DNA of 64,000 nt from Asanoa siamensis (GTDB lineage: Bacteria; Actinomycetota; Actinomycetes; Mycobacteriales; Micromonosporaceae), in the NCBI RefSeq assembly GCF_016862555.1, contig NZ_BONE01000006.1, positions 109,577 to 173,576 of the forward strand, read 5' to 3'. The translations under genes were made by a program, and so were the position numbers. Under the pieces are notes generated by a model. It made no database searches and was not told the DNA's origin. It worked only from the letters and a program-made list of their open reading frames with translations. This document shows, piece after piece, positions 1-9,635 of the stretch. The number at the start of each line of letters is the position of its first letter. Positions within the stretch are counted from its first letter, which is position 1.

Positions 1-86
1 GAGGTGGCGTCGGAGGCCGCGAAGATCTGGGCCACCGACTGCTGCGCGTCGGGCTGGATCTTGGCGACGATCACGGTGCGGTTCAT
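1..86 (-). CDS. TcmI-family polyketide cyclase, N-terminal fragment (runs off the left edge)
   Basis: Only the first 28 codons are in the window; the protein starts MNRTVIVAKIQPDAQQ. This matches the first beta-strand of the small TcmI-like ferredoxin-fold cyclases of aromatic polyketide clusters, which usually open with a pattern like M-x-x-x-x-I-V-A-x-I/M-x-P. The ATG shares ATGA with the stop of the upstream monooxygenase gene, and GGGGGA lies just upstream as ribosome binding site, so the start is well supported. The likely role is late ring closure of the polyketide. Function is inferred from a short N-terminus and from the operon. Confidence 0.6.
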   Translation of the reverse strand, partial: MNRTVIVAKIQPDAQQSVAQIFAASDAT

Positions 87-2455
87 GCGGTTCCCCCTAG
101 CGCGAAGATGCCGGCGAGGTGCGCGTCCAGCGCCGCCGGGTCGACCGGTGCGGTGCGGAACCCGACGTGCCCGTCGGGGCGGATCAGGTACGCGGCGGTG
201 CCGCGCAGGCCGTACGCGGAGCGGAAGCCGCCGTGCGTGTCCCGCAGCATCGGCAGGTCGAGCCCGTCCGGCACGGTGGCGTCCGGCGCGGCCAGGACGT
301 AGACGTTGACGAACCCGCGGACCTTCTCGGCCAGCTTCTCGAAGCCCGCGAAGTCCGCCTCCGTGGTGCCGCCGTCCGCGTACGCGAGCAGGGTGTGCCC
401 GGTGCCGCGGGTCAGCTCGAACAGCCGCACCCCGTGACCCACCCCGAAGCGCCGCAGGTCGTGCACGTCGGGCGCCCGGTCGCCCGGCCGCGGCCCGCCG
501 TCGAACTGCTCGCCGTGCTCGCCGACCAGCGCGCTGCCCGCGTAGCTCAGCGTCATCTGCATCTCGAGCAGGAACTGCTCGCGCTCGTCGTCCATGTCCA
601 TCTCGTCGGTGAACGCGATCTTCACCGCGCGGTCGACGATCGCCTTGCCGGCCGGGCGCCGCTCGGCCTCGTAGCTCTCCAGCAGGGCGGGCGCCGCGTC
701 GCCGCGGACCGCGAGGGCCAGCTTCCAGCCCAAGTTCCAGGCGTCCTGGATGCCGGTGTTCATGCCCTGGCCGCCGGCCGGCGGGTGCAGGTGGGCGGCG
801 TCGCCGGCGACGAACACCCGGCCGTCGCGGTAACGGTCGACGATGCCGTGCTTGATCCGGAAGATCGACGCCCAGCGCAGGTTGGTCGCCGTCGTTCCCG
901 ACGGGGCGAGCTGGTCCAGCACGACCTGGACGTCGGCCAGCGAGGGCGGGTCGTACTCGGCGGAGAAGCCCGGCGGGATCGGGTTCGAGCCGATCTCGGC
1001 CTGCAGGCGCGGCGACGCGAGCGTGGCCACCCGCCAGCGGTTGCGACCCTTGAGCGGCACGCAGACGAGCATGCCCTTCATCTCGTCGTCCTCGACCTCG
1101 ATGAAGCGCAGCAGGTGCCCTTCCGGCATCGTCCAGTCGAGGTCGACGTCGGCCAGCATGAACAGCTGCGGGAACATGCCCATGCCGCCCTCGAAGGTCA
1201 GCCCGAGCTTCTGCCGCACGGTGCTGTGCGCGCCGTCGGCGCCCACGAGGTACTGCGCCCGCACGGTCTCCGCGCGGCCGTCGGCGCCCAGCAGGTAGGC
1301 GGTCACGCCGTCGGCGTCCTGCGTGAACTCCTTGAGCTCGACGCCGCGCTCGACCCGCACCCCGTGCCCGGCGAGGCACTTGGTCAGGATCGCCTCGGTC
1401 TCGTACTGGGGGAGACCGACGTGCGCGTACGGCAGGTCGGGCAGGTCCCAGTCGACCTGGTGGGTCTGCCGGCCGTTGACGAACACGGTCTGGCCGTGCA
1501 GCCAGATGCCCGCGTCCATCGCCTCCCGGGCGACGCCGATGTTCTCCCAGATCTCCATCGTCCGGCACTGCACGCCGATCGCCTTGTCGGCGGTGCCGTT
1601 GTCGTCGGGCCGCTTCTCGACCAGCCGGCAGGCGACGCCGCGCCGGGCCAGCTCGATCGCCGCCGTCAGGCCGGCCGGGCCCGCGCCCACGACGAGCACG
1701 TCGGTTGAACTGTCCACAGCAGACCTCTCGTTGGGCACGGCCGCCGGCGCCGGCTTCGGCGCCTGCTCCCGCGACGGCTCCGGCTGGCGCGAAGGCTGGG
1801 GTTGCGGCCGCGGTGCCTGAACCACGACCCCCGGCTGGGGGCTCTCCTCCGGCCGGGCCACGATGTGGTACGTCGCCCGCTCGAAGTTCTCGCAGATGTA
1901 CTGGATGAGCGGCGCGGTCTGGTCCAGATGGGACTGGTCGTCCGTCCAGGCGTTGAACGACGCCTCGTCCAGCCACTCCGCGAAGATGTGGTAGGTCCCG
2001 GTGCCCGGCTCGCGCAGCAGTTCCTCCCGCACGTGCCCGGGCGTGCCGCGCATCCGCTCGGCCACCTTGCGGTAGGCCTTCTCGTACGCGGCCTCCTCGC
2101 CCTCGGCCACGGTCACGGTGACCCGCACCCGGATCCGCGGGCCGTGGCCGATCACGGTCTGCAGCAGGTCGTACGTGCTCTTCTCGCCCGACTCCCGCAA
2201 ATCCCGCAGCGCCGCGGTGAGCGTCTCCCGGGCCGCGCTGGGCCCGAACGCGTCGAGCGCCTCCTGGTCGCGCCAGTCGCTGATGATCAGGAAGGTCCGC
2301 GGGTCCTCCGCGTCCCGGATCAGCTCCTGGCGCAGGCTGCCCGGCACCCGGCTGATCTCGTCTGCGGCGACCCGCCAGGCGGCCTCGAACGCCTCGGCGC
2401 AGCCCTCCCGGGCCCGCATCCGTAGAATCGTCCGAACTGGACTGTCATCCGGCAT
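83..2455 (-). CDS. Fused ABM-ABM-FAD aromatic polyketide monooxygenase
   Basis: A 790-residue three-part oxygenase. Residues about 1-100 and 106-200 are two tandem antibiotic-biosynthesis-monooxygenase (ABM, anthrone-oxygenase type) ferredoxin-like domains, each with a typical E-x-W/D-W core. A Pro/Gln/Arg-rich linker (about 203-245) leads to an FAD aromatic hydroxylase with GAGPAG near 257-262, a GD motif in GDAAHLHPPAGGQGMN, and a thioredoxin-like C-terminal domain. Likely it inserts oxygen into a polyketide ring, using cofactor-free quinone formation and flavin hydroxylation in one chain. The ATG at 2455 is chosen because GGGAGGAAGG precedes it; it overlaps the CLF stop by 11 bp. An upstream GTG at 2509 would lie inside CLF. 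The stop shares ATGA with the cyclase gene. Confidence 0.88.
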   Translation of the reverse strand: MPDDSPVRTILRMRAREGCAEAFEAAWRVAADEISRVPGSLRQELIRDAEDPRTFLIISDWRDQEALDAFGPSAARETLTAALRDLRESGEKSTYDLLQTVIGHGPRIRVRVTVTVAEGEEAAYEKAYRKVAERMRGTPGHVREELLREPGTGTYHIFAEWLDEASFNAWTDDQSHLDQTAPLIQYICENFERATYHIVARPEESPQPGVVVQAPRPQPQPSRQPEPSREQAPKPAPAAVPNERSAVDSSTDVLVVGAGPAGLTAAIELARRGVACRLVEKRPDDNGTADKAIGVQCRTMEIWENIGVAREAMDAGIWLHGQTVFVNGRQTHQVDWDLPDLPYAHVGLPQYETEAILTKCLAGHGVRVERGVELKEFTQDADGVTAYLLGADGRAETVRAQYLVGADGAHSTVRQKLGLTFEGGMGMFPQLFMLADVDLDWTMPEGHLLRFIEVEDDEMKGMLVCVPLKGRNRWRVATLASPRLQAEIGSNPIPPGFSAEYDPPSLADVQVVLDQLAPSGTTATNLRWASIFRIKHGIVDRYRDGRVFVAGDAAHLHPPAGGQGMNTGIQDAWNLGWKLALAVRGDAAPALLESYEAERRPAGKAIVDRAVKIAFTDEMDMDDEREQFLLEMQMTLSYAGSALVGEHGEQFDGGPRPGDRAPDVHDLRRFGVGHGVRLFELTRGTGHTLLAYADGGTTEADFAGFEKLAEKVRGFVNVYVLAAPDATVPDGLDLPMLRDTHGGFRSAYGLRGTAAYLIRPDGHVGFRTAPVDPAALDAHLAGIFALGGTA

Positions 2456-3644
2456 CGCGCAGACCTTCCTCCCGGTGCCGCCGCAGGACGACGGAGCTGT
2501 TGAAACCACCGAACCCGCGCGCGTTGACCAGCACCACGTCGGCGTCGAGCCGGCGCGGCTCGCGCACGAGGTCCAGGTCGTGGCCGGGCCGGGCGAGGTT
2601 GCCCACCGCCGGCACGACGCCGTCCCGCAGGGCCAGCAGCGCGGTCGCCACGGTCAGCGCCGCACCGCCCGAGCAGAGCCGGCCGACGAACCCCTGCGGC
2701 GCGCTGACCGGCACGGGCCGGCCGAACACCGCGCGGATCGCCCGCGCCTCCAGGGCGTCCAGCGCCGGCGTGCCGGCGCCGTCGGCCATCACGAACCCGA
2801 CCTCGTCGGGCGTGACACCCGCGTCGGCGAGCGCCTTGCGCATCGCCCGCTCCAGTTGCGCGGAGTCCGGCGCGGGCCGGTCCGGGTGGTACGCGTCGTG
2901 CGTCGCCGCGTAGCCGGCGATCTCGCCGTAGATCTGTCGCGCTCCGCGCACCGACGCGGTCGTGGCGTCCTCGACCACCAGCACCGCGCCGCCCTCGCCG
3001 GGCACCCAGCCGTCGGCGTCGGCGTCGAACGGCCGGTAGCCGCGCTGCGACAGCAGGCCGCTGGTGCGCTGGCATACGATGGCGTACGGCGACAGCGGCG
3101 CCTCGGTGCCGCCCGCGATCACGGTCGGCGTCCCGCGCCGGATGACCCGCCGGGCCGCGCCCAGGCTGTCCAGGCCGCCGGCGCCCTCGGAGACCAGCAC
3201 CTGGTTGGGACCCTTCGTCCCGTGCAGGATCGAGGTCTGCCCGACGCTCGCGGCATAGAACCAGGCGATCGACTGGTACGCGGTGACCGCGCGCCGCCCC
3301 TGGCTCCACAGTGCCTGGATCTCCCGCTGGCCGAACTCGTTGCCGCCGGAGCCGCTGGCGAGCACGACCGAGGTGGCGTACGGGTCGTGCGCCGCCGGGT
3401 CGTACTTGGCGTCGTCGAGCGCCTGCCGGGTCGCGGCCAGCGACATCCAGGTCCATTTGTCGGTCTGGATGATCAGCCGTGGGTCGACGGCGCCCTCGGC
3501 CTGGAAACCGGCCACCCGCCCGGCCAGCGTGCCGTCCCGGCTGTCCACCCGCACCTCACCGGCCAGTGTGGAGCGCCAGTGCTCCTCGGCCGACAGGCCG
3601 CTCGGCGCCACGACGCCGATCCCGGTGACCACCGCCCGCGTCAT
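2445..3644 (-). CDS. Type II PKS chain length factor (KS-beta)
   Basis: A 399-residue ketosynthase-like subunit that pairs with KS-alpha and sets chain length. It opens [15 protein letters not shown] and has the thiolase fold, but no active-site Cys: the nucleophile-elbow region reads [11 protein letters not shown] around residues 152-162. In most CLFs Gln occupies the Cys position; here the aligned residue appears to be Gly154, with Glu153 beside it. The ATG at 3644 shares ATGA with the KS-alpha stop and has GAGGTGG upstream. A GTG nine bases earlier is possible but less likely. The adjacency KS-alpha then CLF is the canonical minimal-PKS order. Confidence 0.93.
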   Translation of the reverse strand: MTRAVVTGIGVVAPSGLSAEEHWRSTLAGEVRVDSRDGTLAGRVAGFQAEGAVDPRLIIQTDKWTWMSLAATRQALDDAKYDPAAHDPYATSVVLASGSGGNEFGQREIQALWSQGRRAVTAYQSIAWFYAASVGQTSILHGTKGPNQVLVSEGAGGLDSLGAARRVIRRGTPTVIAGGTEAPLSPYAIVCQRTSGLLSQRGYRPFDADADGWVPGEGGAVLVVEDATTASVRGARQIYGEIAGYAATHDAYHPDRPAPDSAQLERAMRKALADAGVTPDEVGFVMADGAGTPALDALEARAIRAVFGRPVPVSAPQGFVGRLCSGGAALTVATALLALRDGVVPAVGNLARPGHDLDLVREPRRLDADVVLVNARGFGGFNSSVVLRRHREEGLRDAG

Positions 3645-4900
3645 GAGGTCCACCTCTTCAAGACAGCGGCGGACTGGAAGCCGCCGAATCCGCTACCCAC
3701 GGACAGCGCGACGTCGATCCGCTGCTCCCGCGCGTTCTTGGGCACGTAGTCCAGGTCGCACTCGGGATCCTTGTTCTCCAGGTTCGCGGTCGGCGGGACC
3801 ACGCCGTAACGGATCGCCAGCACGCAGGCGGCCAGCTCGATCGCGCCGATCGCGCCCAGCGAGTGGCCGACCATCGACTTGATCGAGCTGACCGGGACGT
3901 CGTACGCGTGCTGCCCGAGGCTCCGCTTGAACGCCGCCGTCTCGTGCCGGTCGTTCTGCTTCGTCCCGGAGCCGTGCGCGTTGACGTAGCTGACCGCGGT
4001 CGGGTCGAGCCGCGCCTGGTCGAGCGCCTCGGTGATCGCCTCCGCCATCTCCAGGCCGTCCGGCCGCAGGCCGGTCATGTGGAAGGCGTTGCTGCGGTTG
4101 GCGAACCCGCCGACCTCGCAGAAGATCTCCGCGCCGCGGCGGCGGGCGTGCTCGAGCTCCTCGAGGATCAGCACGGCACCGCCCTCGCCCATCACGAAGC
4201 CGTCCCGGGTCGCGTCGAACGGCCGGGACGCGTGCTCCGGGTCGTCGTTGCGCGCCGAGGTGGCCCGGATCGCGTCGAAGCACGCCATCGAGATCGGCGA
4301 GATCGGCGCGTCGGCCGCACCCGCGATCACGACGTCGGCGTCGCCGTCCTCGATGAGCTGGTGGCCGTGGCCGATCGCGTCCAGGCCCGAGGTGCACCCG
4401 GTCGAGATCACCGCGGCCGGGCCGTGCGCCCCGAACCGGCAGGCGACCTCGGCGGCCGCGCTGCTCGGCACCAGGGCCTGGTAGAGGAACCGGCTGCCGT
4501 AGCGCTCCTCGACCTCCCACAGCCGCCCGTGGTCGCTGACGGTGACGTACTCGTCCTCGAGCCGGGTCGTGGCGCCGACCGCGCTGCCGATGCTCACCGC
4601 CAGGTTGTCCCGGTCGACGGCCGCGAGGTCCAGCCCGCTCTCGGCGAGGGCCTCGTCGGCCGCCGCCAGGGCGAACTGGGTGAACCGGTCGCTGCGGTGG
4701 ATCTCCTGCGGGGTCAGCCCGGCCGCCCGCGGGTCGAAGTCGCACTCGGCCGCGATCTGCGAGCGGAACTCGGCGGGGTCGAAGAACGTGATCCGCCGCG
4801 TGGCCGTGCGCCCGGCGGTCAGCATGTCCCAGAACGCGCTCCGGGTGACCCCGCCGGGCGCGACCACCCCGACGCCCGTCACGACCGTGCGACGGCTCAT
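3641..4900 (-). CDS. Type II PKS ketosynthase alpha (KS-alpha)
   Basis: A 419-residue beta-ketoacyl synthase that condenses malonyl-ACP units. The catalytic triad is intact: Cys169 in STGCTSGLD, His309 in NAHGSGT and His346 in GHSLGAIGA. These are the same numbers as in well-studied actinomycete KS-alpha proteins. The ATG at 4900 shares ATGA with the aromatase-cupin stop. With CLF (coupled downstream) and the ACP about 1 kb upstream it forms the minimal PKS. The ACP sits before KS rather than after CLF, a less common gene order. Confidence in family is very high; the chain length made is not predictable here. Confidence 0.96.
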   Translation of the reverse strand: MSRRTVVTGVGVVAPGGVTRSAFWDMLTAGRTATRRITFFDPAEFRSQIAAECDFDPRAAGLTPQEIHRSDRFTQFALAAADEALAESGLDLAAVDRDNLAVSIGSAVGATTRLEDEYVTVSDHGRLWEVEERYGSRFLYQALVPSSAAAEVACRFGAHGPAAVISTGCTSGLDAIGHGHQLIEDGDADVVIAGAADAPISPISMACFDAIRATSARNDDPEHASRPFDATRDGFVMGEGGAVLILEELEHARRRGAEIFCEVGGFANRSNAFHMTGLRPDGLEMAEAITEALDQARLDPTAVSYVNAHGSGTKQNDRHETAAFKRSLGQHAYDVPVSSIKSMVGHSLGAIGAIELAACVLAIRYGVVPPTANLENKDPECDLDYVPKNAREQRIDVALSVGSGFGGFQSAAVLKRWTS

Positions 4901-5778
4901 GGTGCGCTCCCCGGCAGCACTTCGGTGTCCACGTGCCCGAGCTCCGGCCGGGGCGCCAGCGGGCCCAGCGCGAAGACCAGGAACGCCGGCTCGGGGCCGT
5001 CGTTCATCAGCCGGTGCTTGACCCCGAGCGGGATGTGCACGCCCTCGTTGGCGCGCAGCGGCAGCTCCCGCCCGTCGAGCCGGACGGTGATCCCGCCGGA
5101 GACACAGAACAGGAACTCCTCCGAGTACGGGTGCCAGTGCTCGGTCACCACCTCGGCCGGCGCGAGCCGCAGCGTGCCCATGAAGCCCGCGGTCGACCCC
5201 ACGGTGGCCGGCGACAGGATGACGCGGATGTCGCCGCCGCGCCGCCGGTTGCTGGGAACGTCCTCGATGGACACCGTCTTGACCGCGCGCTGCGGCCTGC
5301 TCGGCCCGCCGATCCCGTGCAGGGCCAGCCTCTCGACCTTGTCCTTGATGACGTCCATCTGGACCGCGGTGTTGGCGTTGATCCGGTCGGTCATGGCGGC
5401 CGTGTCGATCGGGGCGTCGGGGCGCATCCGGAAGTCCTGGATCCAGCGCATCCGGGTGCCCTTGCCCTCGGTCTCGTAGAGCCATTCGATGTTCATGAAC
5501 TCGAACGGCCCCGGCTCGACCCGGCGGGCGACGACCCGGCGGGCCGCCTTGTCGGGCGTGCGCTCCGAGACCCAGCTCCACACCTTGCCGTTCTCGTCGG
5601 GGTGCATCGCGAGCCGGAACCGCACGGTGTCGCCGGACCGCTCGAGGATCTCGGCGGACGCGTACTCGGTGAACAGCTCGGGCCACTTCTCGACGTCGTT
5701 GGTCGCGTCCCAGACGACGTCGATCGGCGCCTCGATGAGGACGGAGTTGTCGACGTGTCCGATCGTGGGTGCGCTCAT
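4897..5778 (-). CDS. Aromatase/cyclase fused to a cupin domain
   Basis: A 293-residue two-domain protein. Residues about 5-150 are a START/SRPBCC polyketide aromatase-cyclase of the TcmN N-terminal type ([22 protein letters not shown], later [18 protein letters not shown]), which binds the nascent chain and directs first-ring closure. Residues about 180-280 are a cupin ([17 protein letters not shown], later IPLGVKHRL) like the separate TcmJ-type cupins of aromatic clusters. The ATG at 5778 has GGGAGGTGG upstream and shares ATGA with the mini-ORF stop. The stop shares ATGA with KS-alpha. The two functions are commonly separate genes, so the fusion would fix their stoichiometry. Confidence 0.85.
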   Translation of the reverse strand: MSAPTIGHVDNSVLIEAPIDVVWDATNDVEKWPELFTEYASAEILERSGDTVRFRLAMHPDENGKVWSWVSERTPDKAARRVVARRVEPGPFEFMNIEWLYETEGKGTRMRWIQDFRMRPDAPIDTAAMTDRINANTAVQMDVIKDKVERLALHGIGGPSRPQRAVKTVSIEDVPSNRRRGGDIRVILSPATVGSTAGFMGTLRLAPAEVVTEHWHPYSEEFLFCVSGGITVRLDGRELPLRANEGVHIPLGVKHRLMNDGPEPAFLVFALGPLAPRPELGHVDTEVLPGSAP

Positions 5779-5852
5779 GCCGCCACCTCCCTGCGGTCGG
5801 CGGAGCAAGAGCGCCGGCGGCTGAGTTGACTGCGCTCGCTTCGCTCGCTCAT
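5775..5852 (-). CDS. 25-codon mini-ORF bridging ACP and aromatase genes
   Basis: A short open frame starting [10 protein letters not shown]. Its ATG shares ATGA with the ACP stop and its TGA shares ATGA with the aromatase start, so ribosomes could pass ACP, mini-ORF and aromatase without leaving. Its first part is the near-palindromic repeat gcgagcgaagcgagcg, a low-complexity element seen near actinomycete gene starts. It may be only a spacer or relay, and no function can be assigned. The strong ribosome binding site GGGAGGTGG of the aromatase lies inside its last codons. Confidence 0.35.
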   Translation of the reverse strand: MSERSERSQLSRRRSCSADRREVAA

Positions 5853-6106
5853 GCCGCCGGCTCCCCGTCCCGCTCCAGGCGCTCGTTGATGGCCGTGGTC
5901 ATCTCGCCGACGGTGAACGCCAGCGGGCGGTCGTCGGGCAGCTCGAAGCCGTACATCGCCTGCAGTTCCGACTGCAGCTGGAGGAAGGCCAGCGAGTCCA
6001 GGCCGAGGTCGCCGAACGTCTTGTCCGGGTCGGCCGTACGCATGTCCGACGGCAGCCCGACCTTCGTGACCAGCAGCTGCATCAGGTCGTCGATGGAGTA
6101 CCTCAT
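5849..6106 (-). CDS. Acyl carrier protein of the type II PKS
   Basis: An 85-residue ACP that carries the growing polyketide on a phosphopantetheine arm. The attachment serine is in the motif GDLGLDSLAFLQLQ near the middle, the normal site, and the protein has the usual four-helix length. The ATG at 6106 shares ATGA with the stop of the biotin carboxylase gene. Being coupled to the malonyl-CoA supply genes upstream and the aromatase downstream places extender supply and chain assembly on one message. Confidence 0.95.
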   Translation of the reverse strand: MRYSIDDLMQLLVTKVGLPSDMRTADPDKTFGDLGLDSLAFLQLQSELQAMYGFELPDDRPLAFTVGEMTTAINERLERDGEPAA

Positions 6107-7470
6107 GATTCCTCCCGTGGGTGCGATGCGGTGAGCCGGTCGACGAGCGAGGTGTCGTGCGTACCGGCGACGAAGAGCGGGTGGTCCAACGCGGTGAGCA
6201 GGAAATCGCGGTTGGTGCTGATGCCCGGGCCCTCGACGGACAGCTCGGCGAGGGCCCGGCGCATCCGCGCCAGGGCCTGGGGGCGGTCCGGCGCCCAGAC
6301 ACAGACCTTGGCGAGCAAGGGGTCGTACGCCGCGGAGATCCGACCGCCGGCGACGGCGGCGGTGTCGACGCGGACGAACGGGCCGCCCGGCAGGTGCAGC
6401 CCGGTCAGCGGGCCCGGGGTCGGCAGGAAGCCGCGGGCCGGGTCCTCGGCGTTGATCCGGCACTCGATCGCCCAGCCACGGGCGGCGAGCTCCTCCTGGG
6501 ACACGTCGAGCCGCTCGCCCGCCGCGATCCGGAGCTGTTCGCGGACGAGGTCGACGCCGTGGGTCAGCTCCGTCACCGGGTGCTCGACCTGGATCCGGCA
6601 GTTGACCTCCATGAAGTAGAACCGGCTCTGGTCGTCGACGAGGAACTCGACGGTGCCGGCGCCCACGTACCCGGCCGCCAGCAGGCCCCGTACCGCCGCA
6701 TGGCCCATCTGCTCGACCAGCCCGCGCGGCAGGCCGGGCGCCGGCGCCTCCTCGATGATCTTCTGGCGGCGGCGCTGCACCGAGCAGTCCCGCTGGCCCA
6801 GGTGCACCCCGTTGCCGTGGCTGTCGCAGAGCACCTGGACCTCGACGTGCCGCGCGGCGGGCAGGTAGCGCTCGACGTAGACCCGGTCGTCGCCGAACAG
6901 CGACTGCGCCGTGCTGCGGATCTCCCGGTACTGCCGCGGCAGGTCGTCCGGCTCGTGGACCACCTGCATGCCGCGCCCGCCGCCGCCGGCGACCGCCTTG
7001 ACGATGACCGGGTAGCCGATGTCCGCGGCGACCTTCGCGACCGCCTCCGCGTCGCCGACCGGCTCGATCGTGCCGGGCAGCAGCGGCAGCCCGGCGTCGG
7101 CCATCGCCGCGCGGGCGGTGGACTTGTCGCCCAGCCGGTCGATCACAGCCGGGGGAGGGCCGACGAACGTCAGCCCCTCGGCCTCGCACGCCTCGGCGAA
7201 GTCGGCCTGCTCCGACAGGAAACCGTAGCCGGGGTGGATCGCCTCGGCGCCGGTCTGGCGGGCGGCCTCCATGATCGCGGGCAGGTAGAGGTAGCTGTGC
7301 CGGGCAGGCCCCGGCCCGATGCACACCGCCTGGTCCGCGAAGCGGACGACGGCGCTGTCCCGGTCCTCGGTGGAGTACACGGCGGCCACGCGCAGGCCCA
7401 TCTCGCGGCACGTACGGGCGACCCGCAGCGCGATCTCGCCCCGGTTGGCGATCAGCACGGTGTTGAACAC
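6103..7470 (-). CDS. accC: Acetyl-CoA carboxylase, biotin carboxylase subunit
   Basis: A 455-residue ATP-grasp biotin carboxylase that carboxylates the biotin on the carrier protein with ATP and bicarbonate. It opens FNTVLIANRGEIALRVARTC, has the glycine-rich ATP loop GGGGRGMQ, the signature FMEVNCRIQVEHPVTE with the metal-binding Glu, and the AECRINAEDP-like motif (IECRINAEDP). Length matches bacterial AccC. It starts at GTG 7470 behind AGGAGGTCGCC, 9 bp after the carrier-protein gene. Within a PKS operon it most likely raises malonyl-CoA for the pathway. Confidence 0.95.
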   Translation of the reverse strand: MFNTVLIANRGEIALRVARTCREMGLRVAAVYSTEDRDSAVVRFADQAVCIGPGPARHSYLYLPAIMEAARQTGAEAIHPGYGFLSEQADFAEACEAEGLTFVGPPPAVIDRLGDKSTARAAMADAGLPLLPGTIEPVGDAEAVAKVAADIGYPVIVKAVAGGGGRGMQVVHEPDDLPRQYREIRSTAQSLFGDDRVYVERYLPAARHVEVQVLCDSHGNGVHLGQRDCSVQRRRQKIIEEAPAPGLPRGLVEQMGHAAVRGLLAAGYVGAGTVEFLVDDQSRFYFMEVNCRIQVEHPVTELTHGVDLVREQLRIAAGERLDVSQEELAARGWAIECRINAEDPARGFLPTPGPLTGLHLPGGPFVRVDTAAVAGGRISAAYDPLLAKVCVWAPDRPQALARMRRALAELSVEGPGISTNRDFLLTALDHPLFVAGTHDTSLVDRLTASHPREES

Positions 7471-7479
7471 GGCGACCTC

Positions 7480-7965
7480 CTAGGCGGCCTCGGGGTCGAT
7501 GGTCATGAGCCGTTCGCCGAACTCGACGGCGGCGCCGTCGGCGACGTGCAGGGCCACCACCCTGCCGTCGGCGTCGGCCTCGACCGGGATCATCAACTTC
7601 ATCGCCTCGACGATCCCCACCTGCTGGCCCCGCCGGACCTGGTCCCCTTCGGACACGAAGGGCGTCGCACCGGGTTCCGGGGCACGGTAGAACGTGCCGA
7701 CGATGGGCGCGCTGACGCCGACGCCGGGCGGGGCGACCGGCGCCTGCTCCACAGGCGCCGGCGGCGGCGCGTCGGCCGCGGGTGCGGGTGCGGCCGACGG
7801 TGCCTGCTGCTCCGTCCACTCCATCTCGACGACGACGTCGCCCGCCCGGATCCGCAGCGCGCGGGGCCGGTGGCCGAGGTCGGCGAGGAGCGACTGCGCG
7901 CTGCGGCGGACCTCGTCGAGGGCCTCCGCGAGGGGCGCGGTGCCCGGTTCGATCGTTGCCGTCAC
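7480..7965 (-). CDS. accB: Biotin carboxyl carrier protein of acetyl-CoA carboxylase
   Basis: A 161-residue carrier. Residues about 15-60 form the N-terminal segment, 65-85 an Ala/Pro-rich linker, and the C-terminal part the biotinyl domain with the biotinylation motif [10 protein letters not shown]. The start is GTG at 7965, which shares GTGA with the stop of the carboxyltransferase gene, so translation is coupled. It carries CO2 between the biotin carboxylase and carboxyltransferase encoded on each side. Together the three genes encode a complete carboxylase. Confidence 0.93.
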   Translation of the reverse strand: MTATIEPGTAPLAEALDEVRRSAQSLLADLGHRPRALRIRAGDVVVEMEWTEQQAPSAAPAPAADAPPPAPVEQAPVAPPGVGVSAPIVGTFYRAPEPGATPFVSEGDQVRRGQQVGIVEAMKLMIPVEADADGRVVALHVADGAAVEFGERLMTIDPEAA

Positions 7966-9635
7966 TGGGATCCTCCTTGGCTGAGCGCGTCCGGTGCGGG
8001 TTGCGCGCCGAACCGGCGGAAACGGGCCCGCCGCTCGGCTACCAGGCGCGCGGGGTCGCGCGAGGCGAGGTCCTCGAGCTCGGCCCGGATCGCGGCGCGG
8101 ACCAGGGCGGCCGCGGCGGTCTGGTCCGACTCGGCACCGCCCGGCGGCTCCGGCACCACGCCGTCGACCACGCCGAGGGACAGCAGCGAGCGGGGGTCGA
8201 CGCGCAGCGCCCGGGCCGCGGCGGGGGCCGCGGCCGCGTCCTTCCACAGGATCGCCGCGCAGCCCTCCGGGCTGATCACCGTGTAGATCGCGTTCTCCAT
8301 GATCAGGACCCGGTCGGCGACGGCGATGGCCAGCGCCCCGCCGCTGCACCCCTCGCCGGTGACGACCGTGACCAGCGGGACCGGCAGCGCGCCCATCAGG
8401 CGGATCGTCTCCGCGATCACGGTCGCCTGACCCTGCAGCTCGGCGTCCAGCCCCGGGTAGGCGCCCGGCGTGTCCACGAGCGTCACCACCGGCAGCCCCC
8501 ACTTGGCGGCGAGCCGCATCAGCCGGGCCGCCTTGCGGTAGCCGGCCGGGTTCGGCATGCCGAAGTTGTGTGCCGCCAGGTCGGCGGGCGTGTGGCCCTT
8601 CTCGTGCCCGATCACCACGACGGGCTCGCGGCCGAGCCGGCCCACCCCGCCGACGATCGCGGGGCAGTCGCCGCCCACCCGGTCGCCGTGCAGCTCCTCG
8701 AAGTCGTCGAGGATCATCCGGATGTAGTCCGATGTGGTTGGTCGCCCAAGGTGCCGGGCCCGGCGCACCGCGTCCCAGGCGTCCTGCTCCGGCACCTGCT
8801 CGGGTGCGCGGATCACCACCTGCTCCGCCGGGCAGATGTCGGCGGCCGTGTCCCGGCGCGTGCCGATCGAGAGCAGCCGGCCCAGTCGCTCGCGCAGCTG
8901 CCCGCGCGGGCTGACGAGGTCGACGAAGCCGCGCTCCAGCAGGAACTCGGCCGTCTGGAACCCCGGCGGCAGCTCCTGCTTGATGGTCTGCGCGATCACC
9001 CGCGGCCCCGCGAAGCCGAACCGCGCGCCGGGCTCCGCGATCACGACATCACCCAGCATCGCGTACGAGGCCGCCACGCCCCCGTACGTCGGGTCGGTGA
9101 TGACGCAGGCCGTGACCAGACCCGCCTCGTCGAGTTGCTGCATCGCCTGGGCCGTCTTGGCCATCTGCATCAGCCCGACCACGCCCTCCTGCATCCGCAC
9201 GCCGCCGGAGGCGGTGACGAGCACGAGGGGCAGGCGCTCGGCCAGGGCGGTCTCGGCGGCCCGCGTGATCAGCTCGCCGACGGCGCCGCTCAGGCTGCCG
9301 CCCATGAACCGGAAGTCCATCGCCGCCGCCACGGCCGGTGTGTCCGCGATGGACAGTCGAGCGCAGATCACCGCCTCGGGCATCCCGGTGGCCGCGCGGG
9401 CCTGGGCCAGCCGGTCCGCGTACGGGCTGCCGTCGCTGAACTCCAGCGGGTCGTCCGACCGGACGTCGATGTCCAGCAACCGCAGCGAGTCCCGGTCGGC
9501 GAGCAGGTCGAGCCACTGCTGCGCGGTCAGCGGGAAACAGCCGCCGCACTGCGGGCAGACGCCGTGGTTGCGGGCCAGCCGCTTGGCGTAGACGACGGCG
9601 CGGCAGTGCCGGCAGAGCGCCCAGTCCCGGCTCAT
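7962..9635 (-). CDS. Acetyl-CoA carboxyltransferase, fused beta and alpha subunits (AccDA)
   Basis: A 557-residue protein joining the AccD and AccA halves. The N-terminus carries the beta-subunit zinc ribbon (CRHC at 8-11 and CPQCGGCF around 27-33), followed by the crotonase-fold beta half ([22 protein letters not shown]). The alpha half runs from about residue 290 ([17 protein letters not shown], then DTPGAYPG and [11 protein letters not shown]). It transfers CO2 from carboxybiotin to acetyl-CoA. The ATG at 9635 shares ATGA with the ligase-like stop. Such fused forms recur in actinomycete polyketide clusters. Confidence 0.93.
   Translation of the reverse strand: MSRDWALCRHCRAVVYAKRLARNHGVCPQCGGCFPLTAQQWLDLLADRDSLRLLDIDVRSDDPLEFSDGSPYADRLAQARAATGMPEAVICARLSIADTPAVAAAMDFRFMGGSLSGAVGELITRAAETALAERLPLVLVTASGGVRMQEGVVGLMQMAKTAQAMQQLDEAGLVTACVITDPTYGGVAASYAMLGDVVIAEPGARFGFAGPRVIAQTIKQELPPGFQTAEFLLERGFVDLVSPRGQLRERLGRLLSIGTRRDTAADICPAEQVVIRAPEQVPEQDAWDAVRRARHLGRPTTSDYIRMILDDFEELHGDRVGGDCPAIVGGVGRLGREPVVVIGHEKGHTPADLAAHNFGMPNPAGYRKAARLMRLAAKWGLPVVTLVDTPGAYPGLDAELQGQATVIAETIRLMGALPVPLVTVVTGEGCSGGALAIAVADRVLIMENAIYTVISPEGCAAILWKDAAAAPAAARALRVDPRSLLSLGVVDGVVPEPPGGAESDQTAAAALVRAAIRAELEDLASRDPARLVAERRARFRRFGAQPAPDALSQGGSQ

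Noticed and set aside
119..1708. Plus-strand open frame opposite the FAD monooxygenase
   Set aside because: Low-complexity antisense shadow of a strongly recognisable gene; no ribosome binding site or homology.
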